Shown: positions 54,892 to 64,000 of the stretch, in pieces
Position numbering within the stretch: the stretch's first letter is position 1
Layout of the letters: each line of letters opens with the position of its first letter
DNA from: Acinetobacter sp. Ac_5812
GTDB lineage: Bacteria; Pseudomonadota; Gammaproteobacteria; Pseudomonadales; Moraxellaceae
DNA: 64,000 bases
Assembly (NCBI RefSeq): GCF_013072695.1
Contig: NZ_LXUK01000017.1
Location: forward strand, 62,001 to 126,000
Direction of reading: 5' to 3'
Notes under the pieces: model-generated
What the model was told of the DNA's origin: nothing
Seen by the model: only the letters and a program-made list of their open reading frames with translations
The model's database searches: none
Program-made: the position numbers and the translations under genes

Positions 54892-54904
54892 GATGTCTGA
54901 TGTT

Positions 54905-56143
54905 TTAGAGCATGAAATGGATTTGCATTTCCCCGACGAGGAAACCCAGTACAGCACCGACAATAATCAAAGACCATTCATCTTCTTTGAATGCGGGACG
55001 TAGCATCCCTTCAAATTCTTCTGGACTCAGTTTCTGCATCCGTTCAACCAGCGTATTGCGCACATTCATCGCATCTTCCGCATAAGACTCCACATAGCGC
55101 ATGGTGTCTGGAAGTTGCTTGAGAATACGCTCTGCCACTTCGGTTTTCAGGTTTTGATATTTCTCACCACCAATCGCATAGACCACCAATGGACGTACAA
55201 TACCGGCCTGTAAATCGATTTCTTGTTTGACTTGACGACTCACTAACTCGATGACTTTGTCTGAATGTGTGCCTGAGAACAACTCTTCCATCATATTGCG
55301 TGAGGTCAGCAACTGTTTAGAAATGAGTGCGGCATAGTCAGCGGCGACTTCATTTTGACGTTTAATGAATAGACCCTGCCAAGTATAACCCATGATCTTT
55401 TTTGGGTATAACGGACGGAACATCATTTGCAAGGCCATCCAGTCGCTAAAGAAGCCGACAAATCCACCAAACATCGGCAGCATCCATGGATATTTACCTT
55501 GGGTCACGATCCAGCACAGCATTTGGACCACACCAATCGCAAAACCAAAGACGAAACCGACATTACTAAAGAATTTAAATTCCTGTTTGCCGACTTTCTT
55601 AAAGATTTCATTGAGCAGACGTTTATCCTTAAGCAGGTTGTTGATCACCATATGTTTGATGTCGAAGTACTTGGCAACGTCCTTCTGCACTTCACTCATA
55701 ATGTGTTCAACAATCTCTGGTGCTTTGGCTTGAACACGCTTAATCAGTTTTTGTCGTGCAAACTCAGGCATGCCTTCCCATAGACCGGGTTGGTATTGTT
55801 GTGCCACTTCACGGGTAATGTCCTCAGCCGCTGCCATCAATGGTTTTTCAATTTCTTGGGCAATACGTTTGGGGTCGAGTCGGGCAAAAATTTCTTCGGG
55901 TTTAATCAGCTTGGAGGTCATCAACTCCACTGCTGTGGTGGCCATCTTCTCTGCTTTACGGGGAACAATCCCTTGCCATCCGAGTGGAAGACCAAATAAT
56001 CGCAACCCTTTAAACTCAAGTGGTGAGAACATCATTTGAATGGCAATAACCTTGGTTACATAACCAATAAAACCACTGATAAAGGGGATTGAAATATATA
56101 ACCAGAAATTCTGTTGAAAATCCGCAATCATTTCTTGAAACAT
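54905..56143 (-). CDS. DUF445 family membrane protein
   Basis: A 412-residue protein with membrane segments near the N-terminus (FWLYISIPFISGFIGYVTKV), in the middle (FFSNVGFVFGFAIGVVQML with GGFVGFFSDWMALQMMF) and at the C-terminus. The repeated segment in which a glycine-rich helix leads to IQMMFxPL occurs twice, showing an internal duplication typical of DUF445. Function unknown. The ATG at 56143 has AAAGGACC before it on this strand; a longer frame starting 48 bases earlier lacks one. Confidence 0.82.
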   Translation of the reverse strand: MFQEMIADFQQNFWLYISIPFISGFIGYVTKVIAIQMMFSPLEFKGLRLFGLPLGWQGIVPRKAEKMATTAVELMTSKLIKPEEIFARLDPKRIAQEIEKPLMAAAEDITREVAQQYQPGLWEGMPEFARQKLIKRVQAKAPEIVEHIMSEVQKDVAKYFDIKHMVINNLLKDKRLLNEIFKKVGKQEFKFFSNVGFVFGFAIGVVQMLCWIVTQGKYPWMLPMFGGFVGFFSDWMALQMMFRPLYPKKIMGYTWQGLFIKRQNEVAADYAALISKQLLTSRNMMEELFSGTHSDKVIELVSRQVKQEIDLQAGIVRPLVVYAIGGEKYQNLKTEVAERILKQLPDTMRYVESYAEDAMNVRNTLVERMQKLSPEEFEGMLRPAFKEDEWSLIIVGAVLGFLVGEMQIHFML

Positions 56144-56575
56144 TATTTTATTGGTCCTTTCAAGTCCTAATTGTTGCTCGTGGTCGGGCAAGCGCTAGAT
56201 GATAGTGAAATATTTTCGGTCATTGATGAAACACCAAGACCATTAATTTTTGAGTTACCCTTTAATTTTTCCTTTGAATCAGGACATCACAATCGTATAA
56301 AAAGGCAACGATGCTGTCGATTGAATACCTTTCCATGGTAATGCATATCTTGACTCGTCATCTTAGCACCAATTTTTGCTTTGTGTTGAGCAGAATGGGC
56401 AAGAATTATTGATTTAACTCTCCTTATTTTGTGCTTTGCTGTGAAATTTTAGTTTAAATATCAGTGTTGATTCAGCTGTTCAATGAAAAAACAAGATAGA
56501 TGATGAATTGCGATGCGCCAAAGCGTGAAAAATGTTAGAATATGGCGCTTAATTCATTTGCCTTTAAGATGAACC
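56144..56575. other. Divergent region upstream of guaA
   Basis: A 432-base gap between the DUF445 gene and guaA. The one usable signal is TGTTAGAAT at 56533-56541, an extended -10 about 35 bases before the guaA start. No long ORF, terminator or repeat was found in the rest. Confidence 0.55.
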
Positions 56576-58144
56576 ATGACGACCAATACTCAAATTACTG
56601 AAGATCGTATCCTTATTTTGGATTTCGGCTCTCAATATAGCCAGCTGATTGCACGTCGTGTACGTGAAGCGGGTGTCTATTCTGAAATGTATGCATTCGA
56701 TATGTCTGAAGAAGACATTCGTGCGTTTAATCCGAACGGGATTATTTTATCAGGCGGCCCTGAGAGCGTACATGAAGAAGGAAGCCCACGCGCGCCGCAA
56801 GTTGTATTTGAATTAGGCGTACCAGTGTTGGGTATTTGCTATGGTTTACAAACCATGTCTGAACAACTTGGCGGTAAAGTAGAGCCAGGTACAGTACATG
56901 AGTTTGGTTATGCAGAAGTGGATATTCTAGTACGTGATCATTTAATTGGTAACTTGCAAGATCGCGAGAACCAACTTCACGTATGGATGAGTCATGGCGA
57001 TAAAGTAAGTGCAATTCCGGAAGGTTTCCAAGTTACCGCAAGCACACCTAGCTGCCCATTTGCTGCGGTGAGTGATGAAACACGTCGTTTCTATGGCGTT
57101 CAGTTCCACCCAGAAGTGACTCACACGGCAAAGGGTGCTGAACTACTGTCTAACTTCGTACATCAGATTTGTGGTTGCCGCGGTCTTTGGACGCCTGAAC
57201 ACATTATCGACTTACGCGTAGAACAGTTACGTGCACAAATTGGCGATGAAAAAGTTCTATTAGGTTTGTCTGGTGGTGTGGATTCATCTGTGGTTGCTGC
57301 GTTATTGCATAAAGCCATTGGTGATCAGTTGACCTGTGTATTTGTGGACAATGGTTTACTTCGTTTAAACGAAGGTGATCAAGTGATGCAAATGTTTGCA
57401 GAAAACATGGGGATCCGTGTCATTCGTGCTGATGCTGAACAGCGCTTCTTAGCTGCGTTGGCAGGTGAAGTTGATCCTGAGAAAAAGCGTAAAATCATTG
57501 GTCGTGAGTTCATCGCAGTTTTTGCCGAAGAAGCACGTAAACTTGATGGCGTGAAATTCTTGGCACAGGGTACGATTTATCCAGACGTAATTGAATCTGC
57601 TGCAAGCAAACAAGGTAAAGCACACGTGATTAAATCACACCACAACGTGGGTGGTTTACCTGATGATTTAGAATTTGAATTGGTTGAGCCATTACGTGAC
57701 TTGTTTAAAGACGAAGTACGTAAATTAGGTACCACCATTGGTTTACCGCATAGCATGATTTACCGTCATCCGTTCCCAGGTCCAGGTTTGGGTGTGCGTA
57801 TTTTGGGTGAAGTGAAAAAAGAATATGCAGATATTCTTCGTCTTGCTGACGACATCTTTATGCAAGAACTGCGTGACAGCGGTTGGTACGACAAAACTGC
57901 ACAAGCATTTGCAGTATTCCAACCTGTAAAATCAGTGGGTGTGGTGGGTGATGGTCGCCGTTATGCATGGGTGATTGCACTTCGTGCCGTGGAAACCGTT
58001 GACTTTATGACAGCACGCTTTGCGCATTTACCGTATGATTTGGTTGATAAAATTTCAACCCGTATCATGAACGAAATTAAAGATGTTTCACGCGTCGTCT
58101 ACGATGTTTCATCTAAACCACCAGCAACGATTGAGTGGGAATAA
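56576..58144 (+). CDS. guaA: GMP synthase (glutamine-hydrolysing)
   Basis: A 522-residue two-domain enzyme turning XMP into GMP with ATP and glutamine. The class I amidotransferase has its nucleophile C88 in GICYGLQ and FHPEVTH; the synthetase domain has the PP-loop [27 protein letters not shown] and the C-terminal dimerisation part ending PPATIEWE are universal. Full length and intact. Confidence 0.97.
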   Translation: MTTNTQITEDRILILDFGSQYSQLIARRVREAGVYSEMYAFDMSEEDIRAFNPNGIILSGGPESVHEEGSPRAPQVVFELGVPVLGICYGLQTMSEQLGGKVEPGTVHEFGYAEVDILVRDHLIGNLQDRENQLHVWMSHGDKVSAIPEGFQVTASTPSCPFAAVSDETRRFYGVQFHPEVTHTAKGAELLSNFVHQICGCRGLWTPEHIIDLRVEQLRAQIGDEKVLLGLSGGVDSSVVAALLHKAIGDQLTCVFVDNGLLRLNEGDQVMQMFAENMGIRVIRADAEQRFLAALAGEVDPEKKRKIIGREFIAVFAEEARKLDGVKFLAQGTIYPDVIESAASKQGKAHVIKSHHNVGGLPDDLEFELVEPLRDLFKDEVRKLGTTIGLPHSMIYRHPFPGPGLGVRILGEVKKEYADILRLADDIFMQELRDSGWYDKTAQAFAVFQPVKSVGVVGDGRRYAWVIALRAVETVDFMTARFAHLPYDLVDKISTRIMNEIKDVSRVVYDVSSKPPATIEWE

Positions 58145-58148
58145 GACC

Positions 58149-58178
58149 AAGGGCAGGATGAAAATCCTGCCCTTTTTT
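58149..58178 (+). terminator. Terminator of guaA
   Basis: AAGGGCAGGAT and ATCCTGCCCTT pair perfectly around a GAAA loop, then a T-tract. It separates guaA from the resistance gene, which starts 25 bases later. Confidence 0.92.
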
Positions 58179-58202
58179 ATGCGATTGACAAAGAGGTCAA
58201 GT

Positions 58203-58985
58203 ATGTCTGAAACCTTGCAACTCGAACAGTTAACAGGATCTTTACAGCAGCTTTTGGGTGAATCCCTCTTTGCCATTTATCTGTATGGTTCAGCTGTTGA
58301 TGGCGGGCTAGGTCCAGAAAGTGATCTGGATGTTTTGGTTGTGGTGAGTCAAGCACTGACATTCCAGCAACGACAGCAACTGGCAGAAACCTTATTACAC
58401 ATTTCGCATCCGATTGGTACTGCACAACGTGCACTTGAAGTCACCATCGTACACAAAGATCATATTGTTTCGGGAAGTTATCCGCTCAGCTACGAACTGC
58501 AATTTGGGGAATGGTTACGGGAGGAATTAAGCCAAGGCAATATACTTAGCGAACATGCAGACCCAGATCTGAGTATTTTGCTGAAGAAAGCACAACTGCA
58601 TCATCGTAGTTTGTTGGGGCCAAGTCTGACGCAGTGGTCAGCTGAGATTCCTGAACAGCAACTCTGGCAGGCGATGGCAGACACCTATCCATCGATTGTG
58701 GCGCATTGGGATGAGGATGCCGATGAGCGTAATCAAATTTTGGCCTTATGCCGTATTTATTTTAGTTTAGTGACGAACGAGATTGCACCTAAAGATCAGG
58801 CTGCGCAATGGGTGGTTGCTCAGTTACAACCGCAACATCAGCCTGTTTTGCAGCGCATGATCCAAGAATATAAAGGTAAGATAGGCAAGCAAAATTGGCA
58901 ACAACAACATCAGGCTTTAGGTCCTGTTGTTGATTTCCTCAGTATGAAAATAAAAGTGCTTTTAGAGCAAAAAATACATAAATAA
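58203..58985 (+). CDS. Aminoglycoside 3''-nucleotidyltransferase, ANT(3'')-II-like
   Basis: A 260-residue protein of the AadA/ANT(3'') type. The nucleotidyltransferase motif YGSAVDGGLGPESDLDVLV is at residues 28-46, with metal aspartates D41 and D43, and a C-terminal DUF4111-type helical domain follows (CRIYFSLVTNEIAPKDQAAQ). Enzymes of this family adenylylate streptomycin and spectinomycin, and chromosomal ANT(3'')-II genes are known in Acinetobacter. No integron 59-base element or mobile DNA is next to it, so it looks resident. The ATG at 58203 with AAAGAGG before it is preferred over frames starting inside guaA. Confidence 0.85.
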   Translation: MSETLQLEQLTGSLQQLLGESLFAIYLYGSAVDGGLGPESDLDVLVVVSQALTFQQRQQLAETLLHISHPIGTAQRALEVTIVHKDHIVSGSYPLSYELQFGEWLREELSQGNILSEHADPDLSILLKKAQLHHRSLLGPSLTQWSAEIPEQQLWQAMADTYPSIVAHWDEDADERNQILALCRIYFSLVTNEIAPKDQAAQWVVAQLQPQHQPVLQRMIQEYKGKIGKQNWQQQHQALGPVVDFLSMKIKVLLEQKIHK

Positions 58986-59112
58986 TAAACAGTAAAGGAC
59001 ATTGCTTGGATTGTTGCATGGATAAGACTTAGTATTGCAAGAACAGACTATTCAAGCAGGCACGATTAGACCTAACATCAGTCTACGACTAAACCCAGAT
59101 AGGGAGTGCCTT

Positions 59113-60042
59113 TTGAACCAGATTGTTGAAATGCAAACTTATATCGCTGTGGTTGAAGCAGGCAGTATTACCCACGCAGCGAAACGTCTGGGCATTACCA
59201 AATCGGTGGTGAGCCAACGGATTCAACAATTGGAACAGCGTTTATCTGCCGCACTGATTCATCGTGGTCGGAGTATGTTGCTCACCGAGGCTGGGCAGGA
59301 ATTTTATCGGCAGTCGACCAAGATTCTGGCGGAGTTAAGTGACTTGGAAGCGTCTATTAGTGCTCGGCATGAGCATTTAAGTGGCAGTTTTCGTTTATCG
59401 GTACCACAGGCGTTTAACATTCAATTTCTCGCGCCTTATTTGGCGGAGTTCATGCAACTGTATCCTGAACTCAAGCTGGATATTGAGTCGAGTGATCAGT
59501 TCGTCAATTTGAATAATGGTCATTATGATGCAGCGATTCGGATGGGGGAATTACCCGATTCCAATCTAATCAGTCAAACGATAGCACCGAATCATCATTA
59601 TATTTGCGCAAGTCCAGACTACTTACAAGCATATGGAAGACCAACACATCCCAATGAGCTGTTGCAACATCGTGGTCTGTTGTATTTGTCCCGAGAACCA
59701 CATGGTATGTGGCAACTCCCTGTCGATGCTAAGAAGGCTTTTTTTCGCATTTCACCTTATCTGCGCACAGATAGTGGTCATCAATTATTGGAAGCCGCCA
59801 AGCTTGGCTTGGGGATTGCGATTTTACCTAGTTTTCTTGCCGCAGACGCCATTTGCCAGCAGCAACTCAAGGTGATCTTGCCTGAGTTTTCTCCTTCGGG
59901 AGGCAATATTTCAGTGGTTTATCGCATGTCGAATCGAGCCACTCCTAAAATTCAAGCTTTGGTTGATTTTCTATCCAGAAAAATTGGCCATCCCACGCCT
60001 TGGGATAGCCAGATTCAGAGCACTTTGCAACAGTCGTCATAA
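59113..60042 (+). CDS. LysR family transcriptional regulator
   Basis: A 309-residue LysR-type protein. The helix-turn-helix is VEAGSITHAAKRLGITKSVV followed by SQRIQQLEQRLSAAL; the effector domain begins GSFRLSVPQAFNIQFLAPYL. The likely start is the TTG at 59113, with AGGGAG six bases before it; an earlier TTG at 59035 would add 26 residues and lacks such a site. Its target is unknown; the aldehyde dehydrogenase gene downstream is a candidate. Confidence 0.82.
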   Translation: MNQIVEMQTYIAVVEAGSITHAAKRLGITKSVVSQRIQQLEQRLSAALIHRGRSMLLTEAGQEFYRQSTKILAELSDLEASISARHEHLSGSFRLSVPQAFNIQFLAPYLAEFMQLYPELKLDIESSDQFVNLNNGHYDAAIRMGELPDSNLISQTIAPNHHYICASPDYLQAYGRPTHPNELLQHRGLLYLSREPHGMWQLPVDAKKAFFRISPYLRTDSGHQLLEAAKLGLGIAILPSFLAADAICQQQLKVILPEFSPSGGNISVVYRMSNRATPKIQALVDFLSRKIGHPTPWDSQIQSTLQQSS

Positions 60043-60391
60043 GGTATTGTTCGGAAAAAGCGAATCATGGTTTTGCTTTTTGTGGTCTAGCGAACAAAAA
60101 ACTTCATTTGGTAGGGTGTTTGCCTCGCTTTAACCCCTATTGATATCGGGTGATCTCAGAAGATCGGGAATTCAATCCGCATTTACGCTAACGATGTATT
60201 GCCATCACAAGTCAAACCCATGAATCCAAAGTAACTTGCAAGTGTTGTTTAGAAATAGCATGGGTTGCAGTTTGGCAATTGCTTAGATTGTCGATTGTAT
60301 GAGTGAAAGAGGATGGTGAACATGGTAGCAAACAAATATTTGATTGAGGACCCAGCCGATCTTCTCTTATTTTCATTTTTAGGATGTGCAG
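60043..60391. other. Gap before the aldehyde dehydrogenase gene, with a possible leader ORF
   Basis: These 349 bases have no strong promoter consensus that I could fix. The final part contains a 28-codon ORF listed separately. Nothing else gene-like was seen. Confidence 0.5.
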
Positions 60392-60399
60392 ATGAATAG
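60313..60399 (+). CDS. Possible 28-residue leader ORF coupled to the aldehyde dehydrogenase
   Basis: The frame starts MVNMVANKYLIEDPADLL and ends at a TAG that overlaps the downstream ATG by eight bases. AAAGAGG lies immediately before its ATG, though very close. A hydrophobic stretch LLLFSFLG lies near its end. It may be a translational coupler, or simply an open frame by chance. Confidence 0.3.
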   Translation: MVNMVANKYLIEDPADLLLFSFLGCADE

Positions 60400-61849
60400 A
60401 CTAGCTAAAAACTGGATTAATGGTGAGTGGGTGGACTCTCATCAGCATATACAGTCGATAAATCCAGCAACATATGAAGTGATCGGGCAATATGCCAATG
60501 CGACGGTAGAGCAGGTGGAAGCTGCTATATGGGCAGCAAAGACCGCATTAAAAAAAACCGATTGGAAGCGTGACCGCCGTTTACGCGCAAAAGTACTCAA
60601 TGAAATGGCCGATGCTTTTGAACGCCATGCAGATGAGTTGATTGAGATCCTTGCCACTGAAAATGGAAAAATTAAAGCAGAAGCCAGCTTTGAAGTGACG
60701 ATGGTTCCTGCCAAATTACGTTATTACGCGGCATTAACCTTGACCGAGTACGGTAGAGCATTAGAACCAAAGCCAGGCAGCTATTCCATGGTTTTGCGTG
60801 AACCGATGGGTGTGTCTGGAATTATTGTGCCGTGGAATTCTCCAGTGGTTTTAATGATTCGTTCACTGGCACCTGCATTGGCCGCGGGCACTACAACAGT
60901 CATTAAGATGCCGGGTCAAACCGCACAAACCAATGCGGTGATCTCCCGAATTTTTTCTGAGCTTTCTTCATTACCACAGGGGGTGATCAATCTTTTTAGT
61001 GAGTCAACTGGAGGTGGAGCACGCCTATTGGTTGAATCTGCAGATGTCCCTGTGATTAGCTTTACAGGCAGCACGGCAACTGGTAAGGCCATTTCGGCCA
61101 CAGGTGCGCAACATCTGAAACGATTTGGCTTAGAGCTAGGGGGTAAAACGCCGATGATTGTGTTTAAAGATGCTGATCTCGATCTGGTCTTGCCGAAGTT
61201 AGAAAAAGCGCTCACCATCTTCGCTGGGCAGTTCTGTATGACTGGTTCACGTTTATTGGTGCAACGTGAGCTGGCAGATGAACTAAAACAGAAACTGGCT
61301 CAGCGCTTGGAAGCAGTTAAAGTTGGCCCTGCTGCTGATCCAAGCAGTGATATGGGACCATTGATCGACAAAAATAATGTAGCACGTGTCGATGCGGTGG
61401 TTGAAAAAGCGATTGCCGAAGGAGCGAAGGTCATTGTTCGTGGTGGGCCGATCACTGAGGGTGAGTTGGCGAAAGGGGCTTTCTACCGCCCAACCTTGCT
61501 TGAAGTGAATGATAATTCGATGGAAATCATTCAGGAAGAAACCTTTGGGCCAGTGCTGACTTTACAGGTGTTTGATACGGAAGCGGAAGCGATTGCGCTC
61601 GCCAATGACAATCAATATGGTTTAGCGGCTTCAATCTGGAGTCGTGATGTGGATTTACCGTTGCGGGTGGCGACGGAAATGGAAGCAGGCACGGTTTGGA
61701 TCAATGATTGGGCTGTGGTTTATGATGAGTTTGAGGAAGGCGGTTTCAAAAATTCTGGACTTGGCCGAATGAATGGTATGGCGGCGATGGATGACTTTAT
61801 TGAATATAAGCACATTACCATTTCAACCGGTATTTCTAGAGTGGAATAG
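60392..61849 (+). CDS. NAD(P)-dependent aldehyde dehydrogenase
   Basis: A 485-residue aldehyde dehydrogenase. The general base E248 is in LELGGKTP and the nucleophile C282 in GQFCMTGSR; IVPWNSPVVLMIRSLAPALA and FTGSTATGK are the cofactor site. The start at 60392 follows AGGA by seven bases. Near gentisate genes it may oxidise an aromatic aldehyde, but its own sequence does not reveal the substrate. Confidence 0.88.
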   Translation: MNRLAKNWINGEWVDSHQHIQSINPATYEVIGQYANATVEQVEAAIWAAKTALKKTDWKRDRRLRAKVLNEMADAFERHADELIEILATENGKIKAEASFEVTMVPAKLRYYAALTLTEYGRALEPKPGSYSMVLREPMGVSGIIVPWNSPVVLMIRSLAPALAAGTTTVIKMPGQTAQTNAVISRIFSELSSLPQGVINLFSESTGGGARLLVESADVPVISFTGSTATGKAISATGAQHLKRFGLELGGKTPMIVFKDADLDLVLPKLEKALTIFAGQFCMTGSRLLVQRELADELKQKLAQRLEAVKVGPAADPSSDMGPLIDKNNVARVDAVVEKAIAEGAKVIVRGGPITEGELAKGAFYRPTLLEVNDNSMEIIQEETFGPVLTLQVFDTEAEAIALANDNQYGLAASIWSRDVDLPLRVATEMEAGTVWINDWAVVYDEFEEGGFKNSGLGRMNGMAAMDDFIEYKHITISTGISRVE

Positions 61850-61878
61850 GTGTTTTTTCAGTCATTGAATGAGATATC

Positions 61879-61912
61879 AAATAGCGCATCGATTTCGATG
61901 CGCTATTTTATT
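61879..61912. terminator. Bidirectional terminator between the aldehyde dehydrogenase and LysR genes
   Basis: A 13-bp perfect stem, AAATAGCGCATCG and CGATGCGCTATTT, encloses the loop ATTT and is followed by ATTTT. Confidence 0.88.
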
Positions 61913-61930
61913 TTAAGCTTACTCTAAGCA

Positions 61931-62824
61931 TTAGGCCGAGAACAGTTTAAAGCAAATTTGCCTTAACCACTGATTACTTGGGGTCTGATGGACACGTGAA
62001 TGCCAGTGTTGTTTGACACTGAATTGAGGGAAATTATAAGGCGGTTCAAAAGTCTTGAGTCCACCTTGGGTCATAAAAACCCGCGCCAGATAGTGAGGGA
62101 TTGTCGCAATGGTATCCGTATCTCGGACAATCAGACCAACTCCCAAATAACTCGGTAAACGCACCAGAATATTTCGATTGACGCCGTGTTTTTGCAACTC
62201 ATGCTCCACCACATAATGTCCCCCCGTTGCCAAGATATCGACATGTAATTCCTGAGCGAACTCCAAAGCAGACAGGCTGGTTCCTATCAGTCTCGGATGC
62301 TGTTGACTGGCGATACAGGTGTAATGTTGCTGAAACAGGGTTTGTTGGTAAAAACCAGCTTCCAACTGAGGGAGAAATCCAATGGCGAGATCAATATCTC
62401 CATTTGACATCATCGGTGCGGTTTGGCTATCAATTGGTAAAATTTCCAGTCGAATTGAGGGTGCATGCTGACGCATGTAATTCATCAGACGTGGTAAAAA
62501 CACCAAATGACTGATGTCGGTCATGCTGATACGGAATTGATAAGTCGAAGTTTGTGGATCAAAGTCAATATTGTAATTCTGGACTAATTTCAAGCGGTTT
62601 AAGATTTCGACAACCATCGGATAGATCTGTTGAGCAAGCTCAGTGGGCTGCATTTTATTTTCAATCCGCACAAACAATGGATCACGAAAATGTGCTCTGA
62701 GTTTATTTAGTGCAATACTCAACGTGGGTTGACCAATACCCAACTGTTCCGCTGCTTTAGAAATACTTTTGTGCTGATAAATTTCAAAGAAAATTTTCAG
62801 CAGTCGTGTATCCAGATCAAACAT
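61931..62824 (-). CDS. LysR family regulator divergent from the gentisate dioxygenase
   Basis: A 297-residue LysR-type protein of the NahR/LinR-like branch: DTRLLKIFFEIYQHKSISKA, then EQLGIGQPTLSIALNKLRA; the effector domain has RFRISMTDIS and DIDLAIGFLP. It faces the gentisate dioxygenase gene across about 155 bases and so probably activates it in response to an aromatic acid. Inferred from divergence and branch. Confidence 0.87.
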   Translation of the reverse strand: MFDLDTRLLKIFFEIYQHKSISKAAEQLGIGQPTLSIALNKLRAHFRDPLFVRIENKMQPTELAQQIYPMVVEILNRLKLVQNYNIDFDPQTSTYQFRISMTDISHLVFLPRLMNYMRQHAPSIRLEILPIDSQTAPMMSNGDIDLAIGFLPQLEAGFYQQTLFQQHYTCIASQQHPRLIGTSLSALEFAQELHVDILATGGHYVVEHELQKHGVNRNILVRLPSYLGVGLIVRDTDTIATIPHYLARVFMTQGGLKTFEPPYNFPQFSVKQHWHSRVHQTPSNQWLRQICFKLFSA

Positions 62825-62978
62825 GTCGATGAGCTACCGTATTGATTTTATCAATACAGCCTATTGTTTTTTGTGCATAGATTCAACACATCCTGATTGT
62901 TACATTGAGCCAACACCGAATATTGATGAAATTATCGTCATTATTATTGTGCTCCATGGGCAGAAAAAGGAATGACAT

Positions 62979-64000
62979 ATGGAACCTTTAGGCACGCTAG
63001 AAGAGCTACCCGAACGTTATCGTGAGGAGCTGAATGCGTCAAATCTGGTGCCGTTATGGCCTAATTTACGAAGCTTTATCCCACCCAATAAGCCAAGACC
63101 ACAAACGGTCGCAACAGCTTGGTATTTTCATCAGATTAAGCCTCTATTACTGGAAGCTGGGGAGCTAACGCCGATCGAAAAGGCCGAGCGTCGTGTCTTG
63201 GCACTCGCTAATCCAGGGCATGGTTTGGAGAATATGAAGGTCAGTCCAGCCATGTATTTAGGTATGCAATTGTTGCTTCCGCAAGAGTGGGCACCTGCAC
63301 ATCGACATGCACCGAATGCGGTGCGCCTCATTGTTGAAGGAGAGGGTGCCTATACCACGGTCGAAGGGCAAAAATGCATTATGGAACATGGCGACATGAT
63401 CCTGACGCCATCTGGTTTGTGGCATGAGCATGGACATGATGGTGATCAACCGGTGATCTGGATGGATATCCTTGATTTACCGCTGGTTTATTACATGGAA
63501 GCTTCTTTTGTTGAAGAGGGCCGCCGTCAGGAAGTAGATCGGATTAATCAAGGTTCTACGCCTCAATATGCAGCAGGTATTGTACCGACTCCGCATTTTA
63601 GTCGTGAAGATGCCCCTTATCCGATGATGCGTTATGCCTGGAAAGACACCAAAAAAGTACTAGATGCTTTAGCTGAAAAAACTGGCTATCAGGATCCGTT
63701 GCAAGTGGCCTATGTCAATCCTGAAACAGGGAAAGACTGTCAGAACATTCTGGGTTATTCAGCTTTACTCCTGCGTCCGAATGAAACCCTGTCTTTGCCT
63801 TTGCGTTCCACTGCACAGGTCTTTCATGTGATTGAAGGTGGCCTGACCATTCAGATTGATCAACAGGACTTCCATTTAACCCAAGCAGATACCGCATGTG
63901 CGCCATGTTTTGCTGTTATTGATTTAATCAATACATCTGCGCAGCCATGCTATGTGTTTATTGCCGATGAGGCCCCTTTGCAACGCAAATTAGGCCTGTA
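62979..64000 (+). CDS. Gentisate 1,2-dioxygenase (window ends at its stop codon or just before its end)
   Basis: 340 codons are open to the window edge, with the last two bases TA, so a stop may follow at once; that length fits the family. The protein is a bicupin: APAHRHAPNAVRLIVEGEG gives the iron ligands H108 and H110, with H149 in SGLWHEHGHD, and a second cupin begins near ILGYSALLLRP. It opens gentisate (2,5-dihydroxybenzoate) to maleylpyruvate. AAAGGAATGAC precedes the ATG. Downstream isomerase and hydrolase genes would be expected beyond the window. Confidence 0.9.
   Translation, partial: MEPLGTLEELPERYREELNASNLVPLWPNLRSFIPPNKPRPQTVATAWYFHQIKPLLLEAGELTPIEKAERRVLALANPGHGLENMKVSPAMYLGMQLLLPQEWAPAHRHAPNAVRLIVEGEGAYTTVEGQKCIMEHGDMILTPSGLWHEHGHDGDQPVIWMDILDLPLVYYMEASFVEEGRRQEVDRINQGSTPQYAAGIVPTPHFSREDAPYPMMRYAWKDTKKVLDALAEKTGYQDPLQVAYVNPETGKDCQNILGYSALLLRPNETLSLPLRSTAQVFHVIEGGLTIQIDQQDFHLTQADTACAPCFAVIDLINTSAQPCYVFIADEAPLQRKLGL

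Noticed and set aside
1..64000. CRISPR arrays, insertion sequences, prophage or integron features
   Set aside because: No regularly spaced repeats, transposase, integrase or phage structural genes were seen on either strand.

Overview
The window looks like a chromosomal segment of an Acinetobacter species. The support is gene content and order: a methylcitrate operon with the AcnD-type dehydratase, a GntR regulator and an aromatic aminotransferase next door; an ANT(3'')-like aminoglycoside nucleotidyltransferase beside guaA; a dadA-dadX-ridA-cycA cluster; duplicated tRNA-Gly(GCC) genes; and moderately AT-rich codon use. I cannot name the species from sequence alone. No insertion sequence, prophage or CRISPR array was seen.

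Layout. 1-6.4 kb: 5' part of an aromatic aminotransferase gene (minus), then a GntR regulator with prpB, prpC and acnD for propionyl-CoA disposal; three copies of a 12-bp palindrome lie upstream of the regulator. 6.6-14.2 kb: ordinary housekeeping and accessory genes: a VapBC toxin-antitoxin pair, a 47-residue zinc-ribbon protein, a DUF4126 membrane protein, two GNAT acetyltransferases, a tandem pair of secreted paralogs, an EamA transporter, a 570-base gene-free block, an RluA-type pseudouridine synthase and an RraB-like protein.

14.5-34.5 kb: the most unusual region. It is a complete ABC-transporter-dependent (group 2-like, kps) surface polysaccharide locus: KpsM, KpsT, KpsE and KpsD for export, then a nonulosonic-acid (pseudaminic-acid-type) pathway PseB, PseC, a SpsF-type cytidylyltransferase fused to an aldo/keto reductase, an SDR oxidoreductase, PseG, PseH and PseI. 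A very large AT-rich protein follows, combining a KpsC-like glycosyltransferase, a TPR-like segment and a second GT-B-like domain, then the Kdo-linker enzymes KpsC and KpsS, and finally a secreted protein with four Asp-boxes resembling sialidases. The capsule loci usually described in Acinetobacter are Wzx/Wzy-dependent, so this architecture stands out. The simplest reading is a capsule containing a modified pseudaminic-type sugar, built on a lipid-Kdo primer and exported whole.

34.5-39.5 kb: D-alanine catabolism (Lrp-family regulator, dadA, alanine racemase, RidA, CycA-type permease). 39.5-49.2 kb: a LysR regulator divergent from a valine-degradation operon (mmsA, mmsB, acyl-CoA synthetase, acyl-CoA dehydrogenase, two crotonase-fold enzymes, MFS transporter). 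Its end product, propionyl-CoA, is the substrate of the methylcitrate pathway at the start of the window. 49.4-56.2 kb: rhodanese, two tRNA-Gly genes, BolA, a SirB2-like protein, an orphan ParA, a glycine-rich lipoprotein, LysE-like, DedA, DoxX, YgiW-like and DUF445 proteins. 56.6-64 kb: guaA, the aminoglycoside nucleotidyltransferase, two LysR regulators, an aldehyde dehydrogenase, and a gentisate 1,2-dioxygenase that runs to the window edge.
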